The notes beneath the pieces were generated by a model, which did no database searches, had not been told where the DNA came from, and saw only the letters and a program-made list of their open reading frames with translations. From assembly GCF_002019795.1 (NCBI RefSeq), contig NZ_KV917381.1, forward strand, positions 1,671,210 through 1,735,209: a DNA stretch of 64,000 nucleotides, written 5' to 3'. The translations under genes were made by a program, and so were the position numbers. Positions 1-7,700 of the stretch are shown in pieces; the first letter of the stretch is position 1, and each line of letters starts with the position of its first letter. The DNA comes from Bacillus alkalicellulosilyticus. GTDB taxonomy: Bacteria > Bacillota > Bacilli > Bacillales > Bacillaceae_F.

Positions 1-136
1 TCCAGGTGAAACGGTTGAGGGAGAAATAGTATTTAATCAAGCTATTTCCGAAGATTATAGCCTGGTATTCGGTAGTTCGCTCATAACTTCAAATAAACTA
101 ACATGGAATTTCGACTATGAAGAAATAAGTAAATAA
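1..136 (+). CDS. C-terminal end of a DUF4352-like lipoprotein (partial)
   Basis: The window opens inside this gene; the frame starting at base 2 is open to a TAA at 134-136. The 44 visible residues (PGETVEGEIVFNQ...WNFDYEEISK) align along their length with the C-terminus of the next gene (PGESVKGQLLFD...WHFKADEAD), so the two are tandem paralogs. The PGE-x-V-x-G strand is typical of DUF4352-type immunoglobulin-like lipoprotein domains. The N-terminus lies outside the window. The function is unknown. Confidence 0.7.
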   Translation, partial: PGETVEGEIVFNQAISEDYSLVFGSSLITSNKLTWNFDYEEISK

Positions 137-213
137 ATCGGTAAAAGTGAATTATCTTTTTAGCATTTATTCTATCAATTCTATTACTTCAATGGTGGTA
201 ACTAATCTAGCGA

Positions 214-783
214 ATGGAGGTGATTGGAGTATTAAAAAAGATTTTATATGTAATTGTACTCGTTGTTACTATTTTATTAGTAGGAGCTTGTAATAATGAA
301 GCAAGTCCTGCACAAGAAGTAGCTAGTAGTCAGGATAGCGAAACGAAGGCTGACAAACTAGATTCATCTGAGAATAGAAATGCAATTTTAAGCTTAGGTG
401 AGACTGGAATCTATGATACTCCTGTAGGGGTTTTTGATATAACAATACACTCCGCACAAATCCTTGAATCAGCGGGAGAAGTATTTCCGCATAATGAAGT
501 GTTTATATTATTGGATGTTACATTAACCAATAATCATTCTGAAGTGGTAAATTCAATCGATATATTGCGCTCAGTTATTTTTAGTTTTGAAAAAACAATG
601 AATGAGAGTATCTTTCACTTACAATTGAACGAAAAATTCCAAGAAACAGTTGCTCCAGGAGAGTCTGTTAAAGGACAATTACTTTTTGATAGCTTTATAT
701 CCGAATCTTACGAAGTAATATTCGGTTATGGGTTGCCAGCAGAAGACCTTATCTGGCACTTTAAGGCAGATGAAGCTGACTAA
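214..783 (+). CDS. DUF4352-like lipoprotein
   Basis: This 189-residue protein has a hydrophobic signal peptide (residues 7-25) ending in a lipobox LLVGAC, so Cys26 should be lipidated and the protein displayed on the outer face of the membrane. A low-complexity Ser/Asp/Glu linker (about 30-55) leads to a beta-rich domain with the PGESVKGQLLFD strand, as in DUF4352 proteins. It is a tandem paralog of the truncated gene before it. The start is uncertain: ATG 214 has no good Shine-Dalgarno, while GGAGGTG at 216-222 would favour a later non-standard start. It lies 61 bp before the pilus operon. Function unknown. Confidence 0.75.
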   Translation: MEVIGVLKKILYVIVLVVTILLVGACNNEASPAQEVASSQDSETKADKLDSSENRNAILSLGETGIYDTPVGVFDITIHSAQILESAGEVFPHNEVFILLDVTLTNNHSEVVNSIDILRSVIFSFEKTMNESIFHLQLNEKFQETVAPGESVKGQLLFDSFISESYEVIFGYGLPAEDLIWHFKADEAD

Positions 784-844
784 AAGTTTTGCTAGTTTAG
801 CAGTATGGAAGTTTCATAGATTCACGTATAGGAGGTGGAAGTCA

Positions 845-1468
845 TTGAATTTTCGGAAAAATGAAGACGGTGGGATTACGTTAGAAGCTGCCATTTTTAT
901 GCCATTCTTTATACTATTTTTAATTTTTCTTATCTTTATGATTAAGTTTGCGATTACCGATATTGCGTTGAATCGTGCAGTATCTGAGACAGCCAAGCAA
1001 ATTGCGACTCAGGCCTATCCGGTTCATAAGGTGATTAAGCTAGGAGAAGCAGGGGCAATTTCATATTTGGAAGGAAAGCCACATTATCAGGATATGGTTG
1101 AAGATCTTAGTAATAATAGGGATGCGATTGTAGACGAGTTAAAAGAAGCATTGGGAGAAGATGGGTACCAAACGTTAATTAGTGACCCTATCAATCAAGG
1201 GGTTAGCTATGTGTTGGATACGGCTGCGATTGCCTTTCTTACGCCAATCGTTCAACTGTATTTAGAAGATGCTCATGACCTTGGCTTTATTGATAAAGAA
1301 AAGGTGGAGGTTGTTACTCCCGTGTTATTTCCTAATTTGGTTAGTGATGGTGGAAATAAATACGTTTTAATTACGGCTGAATATGACATTGTGCTTCCGA
1401 TTCCCTTTATTGAACAAACCTATACGATCCGAAAACAAGCGTATGAACGAGCTTGGTTGGGATCATAA
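845..1468 (+). CDS. TadE-like pseudopilin
   Basis: A protein of about 207 residues starting at TTG 845, chosen because GGAGG (831-835) is correctly spaced; the longer reading from 728 overlaps the previous gene. A short charged N-terminus is followed by EDGGITLEAAIFMPFF and one long membrane helix (about 12-38). The Glu a few residues into the hydrophobic stretch is the TadE/TadG pseudopilin pattern, processed by a prepilin peptidase. The rest is a predicted extracellular domain. The adjacent prepilin peptidase gene supports a Tad (Flp) pilus-type role. The sub-type (TadE, TadF or TadG) cannot be fixed. Confidence 0.75.
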   Translation: MNFRKNEDGGITLEAAIFMPFFILFLIFLIFMIKFAITDIALNRAVSETAKQIATQAYPVHKVIKLGEAGAISYLEGKPHYQDMVEDLSNNRDAIVDELKEALGEDGYQTLISDPINQGVSYVLDTAAIAFLTPIVQLYLEDAHDLGFIDKEKVEVVTPVLFPNLVSDGGNKYVLITAEYDIVLPIPFIEQTYTIRKQAYERAWLGS

Positions 1469-1482
1469 GAGAGGGTTATGAC

Positions 1483-1995
1483 GTGGAATATTATTATATT
1501 TTATTAGCGATTTTATTAGCAATTGGTTTTTATACCGATGTCCGCACTAGTTTGTTGCCGAATTGGTTAACGATGAGTGGGGTCGTCTGTGGTCTCCTTT
1601 TTCATGTGATTATGAATGGGATAAGCGGTCTTTTGTTTTCCTTACTTGGCATGTTCGTTTCAGCGGGAATTTTATTATTATTGTATGTGTTTAAGGCGTT
1701 AGGTGCCGGAGATGTGAAACTGTTCGCTGCTATTGGCGCGATAACGGGAATGCAATTTTCATTATATGCACTTATGTATTCTATTATATTTGCTGGAATG
1801 ATCGGTCTTGTTTTACTACTAGTCCGTCGAGAGTTTGTCAGAAGAATGTTCTATGCTTGTTATCGCATTTTTAATTCTATCTTATCACGAGATATGAAAG
1901 GGTTAGATGATTTTAAGAAGTTTGAAAGTACACGGTTTCCGTTTATGTATGCCGTCCTGCCAGGTGTCTTACTTACCGTTTATTATTTTTTGTAA
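1483..1995 (+). CDS. A24-family prepilin peptidase (TadV/CpaA type)
   Basis: A multi-pass aspartyl protease of the membrane, about 170 residues, that cleaves prepilin leaders. Both catalytic-Asp motifs are visible: FYTDVRTSLLPNWLT near the N-terminus and GAGDVKLFAAIG in the middle. The protein lacks the N-terminal methylase part of PilD/ComC, which is normal for the Tad type. GTG 1483 is preferred to the upstream ATG 1453 because AGAGAGGG (1468-1475) precedes it at good spacing and the longer form overlaps the pseudopilin gene. Its natural substrate is probably the pseudopilin immediately upstream, and pilins encoded outside the window. Confidence 0.88.
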   Translation: MEYYYILLAILLAIGFYTDVRTSLLPNWLTMSGVVCGLLFHVIMNGISGLLFSLLGMFVSAGILLLLYVFKALGAGDVKLFAAIGAITGMQFSLYALMYSIIFAGMIGLVLLLVRREFVRRMFYACYRIFNSILSRDMKGLDDFKKFESTRFPFMYAVLPGVLLTVYYFL

Positions 1996-2010
1996 AAAGG
2001 AGGAATTTCA

Positions 2011-3570
2011 GTGACTCAATCGATTTATGGATTGACGTATGATTTTGAACAACAAAATGGCAATCATATCGTTTTTTTAGGTTATTATCACAAGAACATT
2101 GTTAGTCAAGACCTTGCGCCAATTCAAGTAAAAATGATCCAAGCGAATCCAATACCTAAGCTATTGCCTCTTGAAGTAGAAGAAATCGATTTTAATGTAA
2201 AACTTTATTATAACTTTACTGGAAAACGAATGTTATCACAGGTGTTACGAGATACGAAATTAACGTTGTCACAGTATTATGAATTGTTATATCAGTTGGT
2301 GTCGGTTGTCGACAAAAGCAAAGAATATATGTTAAATGAACAAAATTACATCCTGCATCCTGACTTTATTTTTGTGGATTCAGCGGTTACCGATGTGTAT
2401 GTGACGTATCTTCCGCTTGTAAAGGTTGAGGAAATGCCGGTGCTTACCAACCAACTCAAGCAACTGGTCATTGATTTAGTTGGACATATCAATGAGCTAC
2501 AGGGAGACGGGGTACAACAGCTTATTCAATATTTTAATGAGTCCCCATGTAATGTGAGTGAGCTTAAAAAGAAATTGGCTCATTACAAGAGCACGGCTTC
2601 AAACCATGTACAACAAAACGCGGTACGACCTACACCAACACCAGTGCCTCAGCCACAACCTACGATACAAGAACTTCCAAAGCCAGTTCGTACCGAAGAG
2701 AAAAAGTCACCAAGCAAAAAACAAAAGAAATCACCTGCTCAGGAAGTGGCGCCGTCTTCTAAGCAGAAGAGTGTGACACCGAAAGCAAAGTCTAAAGAAG
2801 TCACTCTTCAAGCTGTAGGAACAGAAGAAGAACCAAAAAAACCAAAACCATTAGTGATTGGTTTAATTATGGTACTAGCACTGCTTGGGATATGGAAGTT
2901 GTATGAAATGATGCCAAGCGAAGGAATGCTCTTTATTTGTAGTGGTCTTAGCTTATTGGCTTTTACAATGGTTTACTTTTTCTTCTATGTTCGAGTACCG
3001 AAACGTGTAGAACAAGTTGATGTCACAGAGCAACCAGTCACATCTAAGCCAAATGCGGTTCGTAAAAAGAAGAAAGCAGCACCGATTGAGCCAGTCCAAT
3101 CACCAGCTAAGGTTGAAGCACCGCCTATTCCAAAAGAGGACGTTCTTCAAACCCAGCAAGCGGCTACATCAGAAAAAGAGTATTTTGCATCGTTACGTGA
3201 CCAAACGACGTTACTTCATGAAGCTGGCGAGACGGTTGTGTTAGGACATGATGACCAAGAGCTTCAACAAAACGGGCCTTTACTTGAGGTTGAAAGAAAT
3301 GGAACAGTCGAAAGAATTTACATTCGTCAGAACCCATTTGTCATTGGGAGAAACCCAGCAACGGTTCAATATGTTGAAGAGACGACAGGAGTGTCACGTA
3401 TGCATATTGAGTTCGTGACAAATGAAGAGAAGGTACTTGTTAAAGATTTAGGGTCCAAAAATGGTAGTAAATTAAATCATGAGGCTATGGTTCCATATAA
3501 ACCTTATTTGCTTTCTGATGGAGACCAAATCGTAATTGGAAAAGTGTCCTATACCTACAAGAGGATATAA
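2011..3570 (+). CDS. FHA-domain membrane protein with DUF6382-like N-terminus
   Basis: 519 residues, GTG start behind AAAGGAGG (1996-2003). The N-terminal ~190 residues look like the DUF6382 (kinase-fold-like) domain often linked to FHA. A Pro/Lys-rich linker (200-280) follows, then two membrane helices (about 281-327), another Lys/Pro linker, and a C-terminal FHA domain (about 435-519). The FHA phosphothreonine-binding residues are present: FVIGRN, VSRMHIEF and SKNGSKLN. Just before the FHA domain sits DQTTLLHEAGETVVLG, a plausible internal phosphothreonine site (T408). It is followed 3 bp later by PP2C phosphatase genes and then a kinase, so it is probably the phospho-reader of this operon. 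Confidence 0.85.
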   Translation: MTQSIYGLTYDFEQQNGNHIVFLGYYHKNIVSQDLAPIQVKMIQANPIPKLLPLEVEEIDFNVKLYYNFTGKRMLSQVLRDTKLTLSQYYELLYQLVSVVDKSKEYMLNEQNYILHPDFIFVDSAVTDVYVTYLPLVKVEEMPVLTNQLKQLVIDLVGHINELQGDGVQQLIQYFNESPCNVSELKKKLAHYKSTASNHVQQNAVRPTPTPVPQPQPTIQELPKPVRTEEKKSPSKKQKKSPAQEVAPSSKQKSVTPKAKSKEVTLQAVGTEEEPKKPKPLVIGLIMVLALLGIWKLYEMMPSEGMLFICSGLSLLAFTMVYFFFYVRVPKRVEQVDVTEQPVTSKPNAVRKKKKAAPIEPVQSPAKVEAPPIPKEDVLQTQQAATSEKEYFASLRDQTTLLHEAGETVVLGHDDQELQQNGPLLEVERNGTVERIYIRQNPFVIGRNPATVQYVEETTGVSRMHIEFVTNEEKVLVKDLGSKNGSKLNHEAMVPYKPYLLSDGDQIVIGKVSYTYKRI

Positions 3571-3573
3571 GCG

Positions 3574-4533
3574 ATGGTAGAACATCCGATTCAATTTGGT
3601 TTGTCTACTCATAAAGGTACTAAAAAAGAATGGAATGAAGACCATATGTTTGCTAGAAGGGCCAGTCTAGCAACGGGTAAAGAGATGGCCATTATGGTAG
3701 TGGCTGATGGCATGGGGGGTTATCAAGGCGGAGCAAAAGCTAGTCGTTTTGTTATTGATGCCATCAGTGAATTATGGAACCAACGTGTGTATGACGTATT
3801 ACAAACGCCAGATCCTCTTCATATGTTAAGCCAAGAGCTCAATGAACTTCTTCATGCCGTTAACTCACAACTTATCCATATGAGTGCGGTCCATAAAATG
3901 GGGACAACGGTTTCTATACTTGTGTTATATGAAGGATATTATCTTGTGTGTCATGTTGGTGATTGTAGAATCTATCAACTACGAAAATTCAAAGACGATA
4001 CGTCGCAAAAACCAGGAGAGCTCTCCCTTGAAACAAAGACGTTATCTTTAGATGTGACAGAAACGCTCCCAATGCATGGGAAATCGCGCCAATTCCAACA
4101 AGTCACAGAGGATCAATCTTGGGTTCAGCAACAAGTAAAGCTAGGCTTTTTGAACAAGGCAGAAGCGGACTATCATCCGAAAAGGAATATATTGCTTCAA
4201 TGCTTAGGAGTAGAAAGTCAAATCGTTCCTTACCTTAGAGTGGGGACATATGAGGCAAATGATTTATTTTTTCTTTGTAGCGACGGATTTTATACCGTTT
4301 TTCCAGAGGATGAAATCGAAAGGTTACTCCTTCGCTTACTTGAAAAGCCTGATGTGAATTTACAGCAAGTTTGTGAACAACTCATTTGTATCGCCAATGA
4401 ACATGGGACAAAAGACAATGTATCAGTAGGGTTAGTAACACAGCCTATCCAGACAAGGAAGCGGGCACGTTTCTTTCATTTATTTTCCTATATTATTGAG
4501 CAGATAAAAGGTCGGGAACGGAAGAGAGGATGA
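3574..4533 (+). CDS. PP2C-family Ser/Thr protein phosphatase (first of two)
   Basis: 319 residues with the metal-binding motifs of PP2C (PPM) phosphatases: NEDH, VADGMGGYQGG, HVGDCRIY, LCSDGFY and KDNVSV. It should remove phosphate from Ser/Thr residues in the cytoplasm, using Mn2+ or Mg2+. A C-terminal basic tail (RKRARFFHLF...KGRERKRG) extends past the domain and may bind the membrane or a partner. It starts 3 bp after the FHA gene and overlaps the next phosphatase by 4 bp (ATGA), so translation is coupled. The likely opponent is the kinase encoded downstream. Confidence 0.9.
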   Translation: MVEHPIQFGLSTHKGTKKEWNEDHMFARRASLATGKEMAIMVVADGMGGYQGGAKASRFVIDAISELWNQRVYDVLQTPDPLHMLSQELNELLHAVNSQLIHMSAVHKMGTTVSILVLYEGYYLVCHVGDCRIYQLRKFKDDTSQKPGELSLETKTLSLDVTETLPMHGKSRQFQQVTEDQSWVQQQVKLGFLNKAEADYHPKRNILLQCLGVESQIVPYLRVGTYEANDLFFLCSDGFYTVFPEDEIERLLLRLLEKPDVNLQQVCEQLICIANEHGTKDNVSVGLVTQPIQTRKRARFFHLFSYIIEQIKGRERKRG

Positions 4534-5309
4534 CTAAGATGAGAGTGGAAACAGCCCAAGTTACGGATATCGGAACAAAGAAAAAAACAAATCAAGATGC
4601 TTTATTAATGAAAACCGCAAGAACACCAAATGGTCTGGTTGGATTATTTGTTGTATGTGATGGCATGGGCGGTTTATCCCAAGGAGAATTAGCCAGTGCA
4701 ACGGTGATACAAGGGATGGCAACGTGGTTTGACGAACAATTGCCACTCTATCTAAAAGATGAGGCGTTTAGAGAGAGGGTTCCTGCGCTTATTGAAGACT
4801 GCATCAGAAACTTACATGAGAAAATCCATTTGTACGGTGAAGCTGAAAATATGAAATTAGGTACGACCGTCACTGCGATGTTTCTCGTTTATGATACATA
4901 TTATGTGGCGCATGTTGGTGACAGCCGAGCCTATTGTCTGAGCAACAAGCTTACGAGGTTAACGGTTGACCAAACGTTAGTAGCAAGGGAAATCGAACGA
5001 GGGAATTTAACGGAAGCACAAGCAAAAGAACATCCAAAGCGCAATGTTCTATTGCAGTGCATTGGTGCGTCTAAAGACATTGATGTTGTGTTTACAACAG
5101 GTAAGGTTGAGGATGGGGCGATTTATGTTCTTTGTTCTGATGGGTTTTGCAATTTATTATCTGATGAGGAACTTTTTTTGCATATGACGACGCCAGCTGT
5201 ACAACAGGAAGCTGATTTAACGCAAAAGATTACAGAGTTAATTGATATCGTTAAACAAAAACAGGAAACAGACAACATAACGGCAATGGCTATTAAAGTC
5301 AGGCTATAG
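4530..5309 (+). CDS. PP2C-family Ser/Thr protein phosphatase (second of two)
   Basis: 259 residues, close in size to stand-alone PrpC/Stp phosphatases. The motifs NQDALLM, VCDGMGGLSQGE, HVGDSRAY, LCSDGFCN and DNITAMAI are intact, so it should be active. ATG 4530 overlaps the stop of the first phosphatase; ATG 4539 is an alternative. Two consecutive PP2C genes facing a single kinase are unusual and suggest that they serve different substrates or locations, since only the first carries a long basic tail. Confidence 0.9.
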   Translation: MTKMRVETAQVTDIGTKKKTNQDALLMKTARTPNGLVGLFVVCDGMGGLSQGELASATVIQGMATWFDEQLPLYLKDEAFRERVPALIEDCIRNLHEKIHLYGEAENMKLGTTVTAMFLVYDTYYVAHVGDSRAYCLSNKLTRLTVDQTLVAREIERGNLTEAQAKEHPKRNVLLQCIGASKDIDVVFTTGKVEDGAIYVLCSDGFCNLLSDEELFLHMTTPAVQQEADLTQKITELIDIVKQKQETDNITAMAIKVRL

Positions 5310-5323
5310 GAGGGGGTGGTCCT

Positions 5324-7273
5324 TTGCTACATATTGGAGAAGTAATAGACAACCGCTATGAGGTAATCAAGGAAATCGGTCGAGGTGGTATGAGTGTCGT
5401 TTATTTAGCGATGGACCAGCGTTTGCATAAGTTTCTTGTCATCAAAGATATACGCAAACGAGATCAATCGATGAACAAACTTTTGCTCGACAGTCTTGTT
5501 GCTGAAGCGAATCTACTTAAAAAGCTAGACCATGCGGCGTTACCGAAGATTTATGACATTATTGATGTGAAGGGTGCCATTTATGTCGTTATGGATTTTA
5601 TTGAAGGTGAATCGTTAAAAGAGAAAATAAAGCGGGAAGGTGTAATTTCCGCGTCTCTTGTAATTGATTGGGCCACACAACTTAGCGATGTACTGGATTA
5701 TTTGCACACAAGAAAGCCAAACCCCATTATTTACCGAGACATGAAACCAGATAACGTTATGCTTACTCCTGAAGGAAAAGTGAAGTTAATTGATTTTGGT
5801 ATTGCACGGGAATACAAGGTTGAAAGTTCAACAGATACCAAAAACTTAGGAACAGAGTTATACGCAGCACCAGAGCAAATATCCAATAAGCAAACAGATA
5901 GTCGCTCAGATATTTATAGCTTGGGAATCACACTATATCATCTTGTTACTGGAAAAACGTTAAATGAACCCCCGTTTGAATTAAAACCTATTCGCTACTG
6001 GGATCCTAGCTTACCTGAAGGATTAGAACATATCATCGAAAAGTGTACACAGTCTCAACCGGACCTTCGATACCAAAGCTGTGAAGAGTTACGGTATGAC
6101 CTTGTCAATATCAAAAAACTGACAAAAGAATATCGGAAAAAAATGAAAAAAAGCTTAACGTTATTTTTAATTCCTTTTCTTTTATTTATTGGTTTTACAA
6201 CGACTTCAGTTGTCGGGTATACCGGCATAAAAGAAGAGCAATTTCAAGATTATATGAACATTATTAATCAATCGAATCGCTATGTCCTCGATGGTAATCC
6301 AACACAGGCGATTGAGTTGCTTGAATATGCGATTACAAACGTGGATAGAAGACGAGCGGAAGCCTACTTAAATATGCTTGATATATATAGCAGTCAAAAC
6401 GAAATCGATACGGGCTTAGCGAAAATTCAAAGTTATATGAATGACGGCTATGGAAGAATCCACCGCAACGATGAAATCCTGTTTAAAATCGCTATGACCT
6501 ATTTTGATGATAAAAGAGATTATGCTGCCGCCCTGCGCCATTTCGACCAAATCAATGAAAAGAATATACCCGATGTTACTTATTATAAAACGTTAGCAAC
6601 GATGATGGGCAGTATGAATATTGATTACTCACAGTTTTCAGAAAGGTTGCTTGAGTTTAAAGAATATAATGACAGCTTACCAAATAGCAGCAAGCGTATC
6701 GATAACTACAATACGTTAGCTAACATTTATAGCTCTTATAAAGGTCAAATTGAAGGGGCAAATACATACACGATTGAAATCGTATCAACCGCATTTGAGC
6801 TGTTAGAAACGCTTGGGGATGAGCAATTATTTTTTCGTTATGAATTAGATTTTGAACATAAACTAGCACAAGCCTATCATAGCCGAGCAATCAATGCCAA
6901 TGACCAGACCGAAGCAAGAGAAGATTACATGAAAGCGATTGATCATTATTATCAATTAATAGAACTTGATGTAGCAAACTTAGAAGATGTTATGGTCAGA
7001 ATCGGTGTCATCTATCAGAACATGGGAGAGTACTCTCAAGCGATTGAACAATTTGAACGTACAATTACTCAATATCCTGATAGTTTAGATGCCTATGTCC
7101 GATTAGTAAATCTATTACTTGATATTGAACAAAGTAAGTCTGAAGGCAATCGAAACTTTAATAGAGCCGTTCAAACGTATAAAAAAGCAAGTCGCATCAC
7201 AGATGCAAGTCAAGAAGAAACGTTTAGCCGTGTTACAAGAAGATTGACGAATTTAAATCTACTAGAGAGATAA
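5324..7273 (+). CDS. Membrane Ser/Thr protein kinase with external TPR domain
   Basis: 649 residues, TTG start behind TAGGAGGGGG. Residues 1-270 are a Hanks-type kinase: GRGGMSVVY loop, VIKDI lysine, YRDMKPDNVML catalytic loop, IDFG metal site, and APEQ after an activation loop rich in Ser/Thr. A single membrane helix (about 278-300) is followed by some 350 residues of tetratricopeptide-like helices, predicted outside the cell. This matches PrkC/PknB architecture with TPRs in place of PASTA repeats, so it probably senses a protein rather than peptidoglycan. It is the only kinase of the operon. Confidence 0.92.
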   Translation: MLHIGEVIDNRYEVIKEIGRGGMSVVYLAMDQRLHKFLVIKDIRKRDQSMNKLLLDSLVAEANLLKKLDHAALPKIYDIIDVKGAIYVVMDFIEGESLKEKIKREGVISASLVIDWATQLSDVLDYLHTRKPNPIIYRDMKPDNVMLTPEGKVKLIDFGIAREYKVESSTDTKNLGTELYAAPEQISNKQTDSRSDIYSLGITLYHLVTGKTLNEPPFELKPIRYWDPSLPEGLEHIIEKCTQSQPDLRYQSCEELRYDLVNIKKLTKEYRKKMKKSLTLFLIPFLLFIGFTTTSVVGYTGIKEEQFQDYMNIINQSNRYVLDGNPTQAIELLEYAITNVDRRRAEAYLNMLDIYSSQNEIDTGLAKIQSYMNDGYGRIHRNDEILFKIAMTYFDDKRDYAAALRHFDQINEKNIPDVTYYKTLATMMGSMNIDYSQFSERLLEFKEYNDSLPNSSKRIDNYNTLANIYSSYKGQIEGANTYTIEIVSTAFELLETLGDEQLFFRYELDFEHKLAQAYHSRAINANDQTEAREDYMKAIDHYYQLIELDVANLEDVMVRIGVIYQNMGEYSQAIEQFERTITQYPDSLDAYVRLVNLLLDIEQSKSEGNRNFNRAVQTYKKASRITDASQEETFSRVTRRLTNLNLLER

Positions 7274-7286
7274 GGAGGGGAATGGA

Positions 7287-7688
7287 TTGGTCAACCAAGT
7301 GATGTTTTATGGGGGAATGGCAGGAGCCTTTGTCACGTTACTAGTAACCGTCATAGCCTTTATGAAGCTAAATATGTTGCAAGTCTTGCAAGACTTAACA
7401 GGATTACGTTTGGTTAGAGGCAAAGAGTCTTTCTCCTCCACAGGGGTACGTCGAAACAAAAAAACATCAAGCCAAATCAAAGTACGAAAAAAGGAGGTTG
7501 CTGCTGGGGTCACAACTGAATTGGCACCTACTGAATTTTTACATGGACAGGATGTTTTGGCTGAAACGATGATTCTTGATGACGACATGGGAGAAACAAC
7601 GATACTAACATCACTGATTGTTGAAAAAGAAGAAGATTTTAAAAAAGAGATTGATATTGTGATAGTGCATTCTACTATAAAATTATAA
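7287..7688 (+). CDS. Small membrane protein with GETTIL motif
   Basis: 133 residues, TTG start with AAGGAGGGG (7272-7280). One N-terminal membrane helix (about 5-27) is followed by a basic stretch and an acidic tail. The segment LDDDMGETTILTS (T104/T105) resembles the phosphothreonine sites recognised by FHA domains, and a near copy (GETVVLG) occurs in the FHA protein of the same operon. I do not recognise a named family. I infer that it may be a kinase substrate and FHA ligand; this is context and motif only. Confidence 0.6.
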   Translation: MVNQVMFYGGMAGAFVTLLVTVIAFMKLNMLQVLQDLTGLRLVRGKESFSSTGVRRNKKTSSQIKVRKKEVAAGVTTELAPTEFLHGQDVLAETMILDDDMGETTILTSLIVEKEEDFKKEIDIVIVHSTIKL

Positions 7689-7700
7689 AGGAGAATTAAG

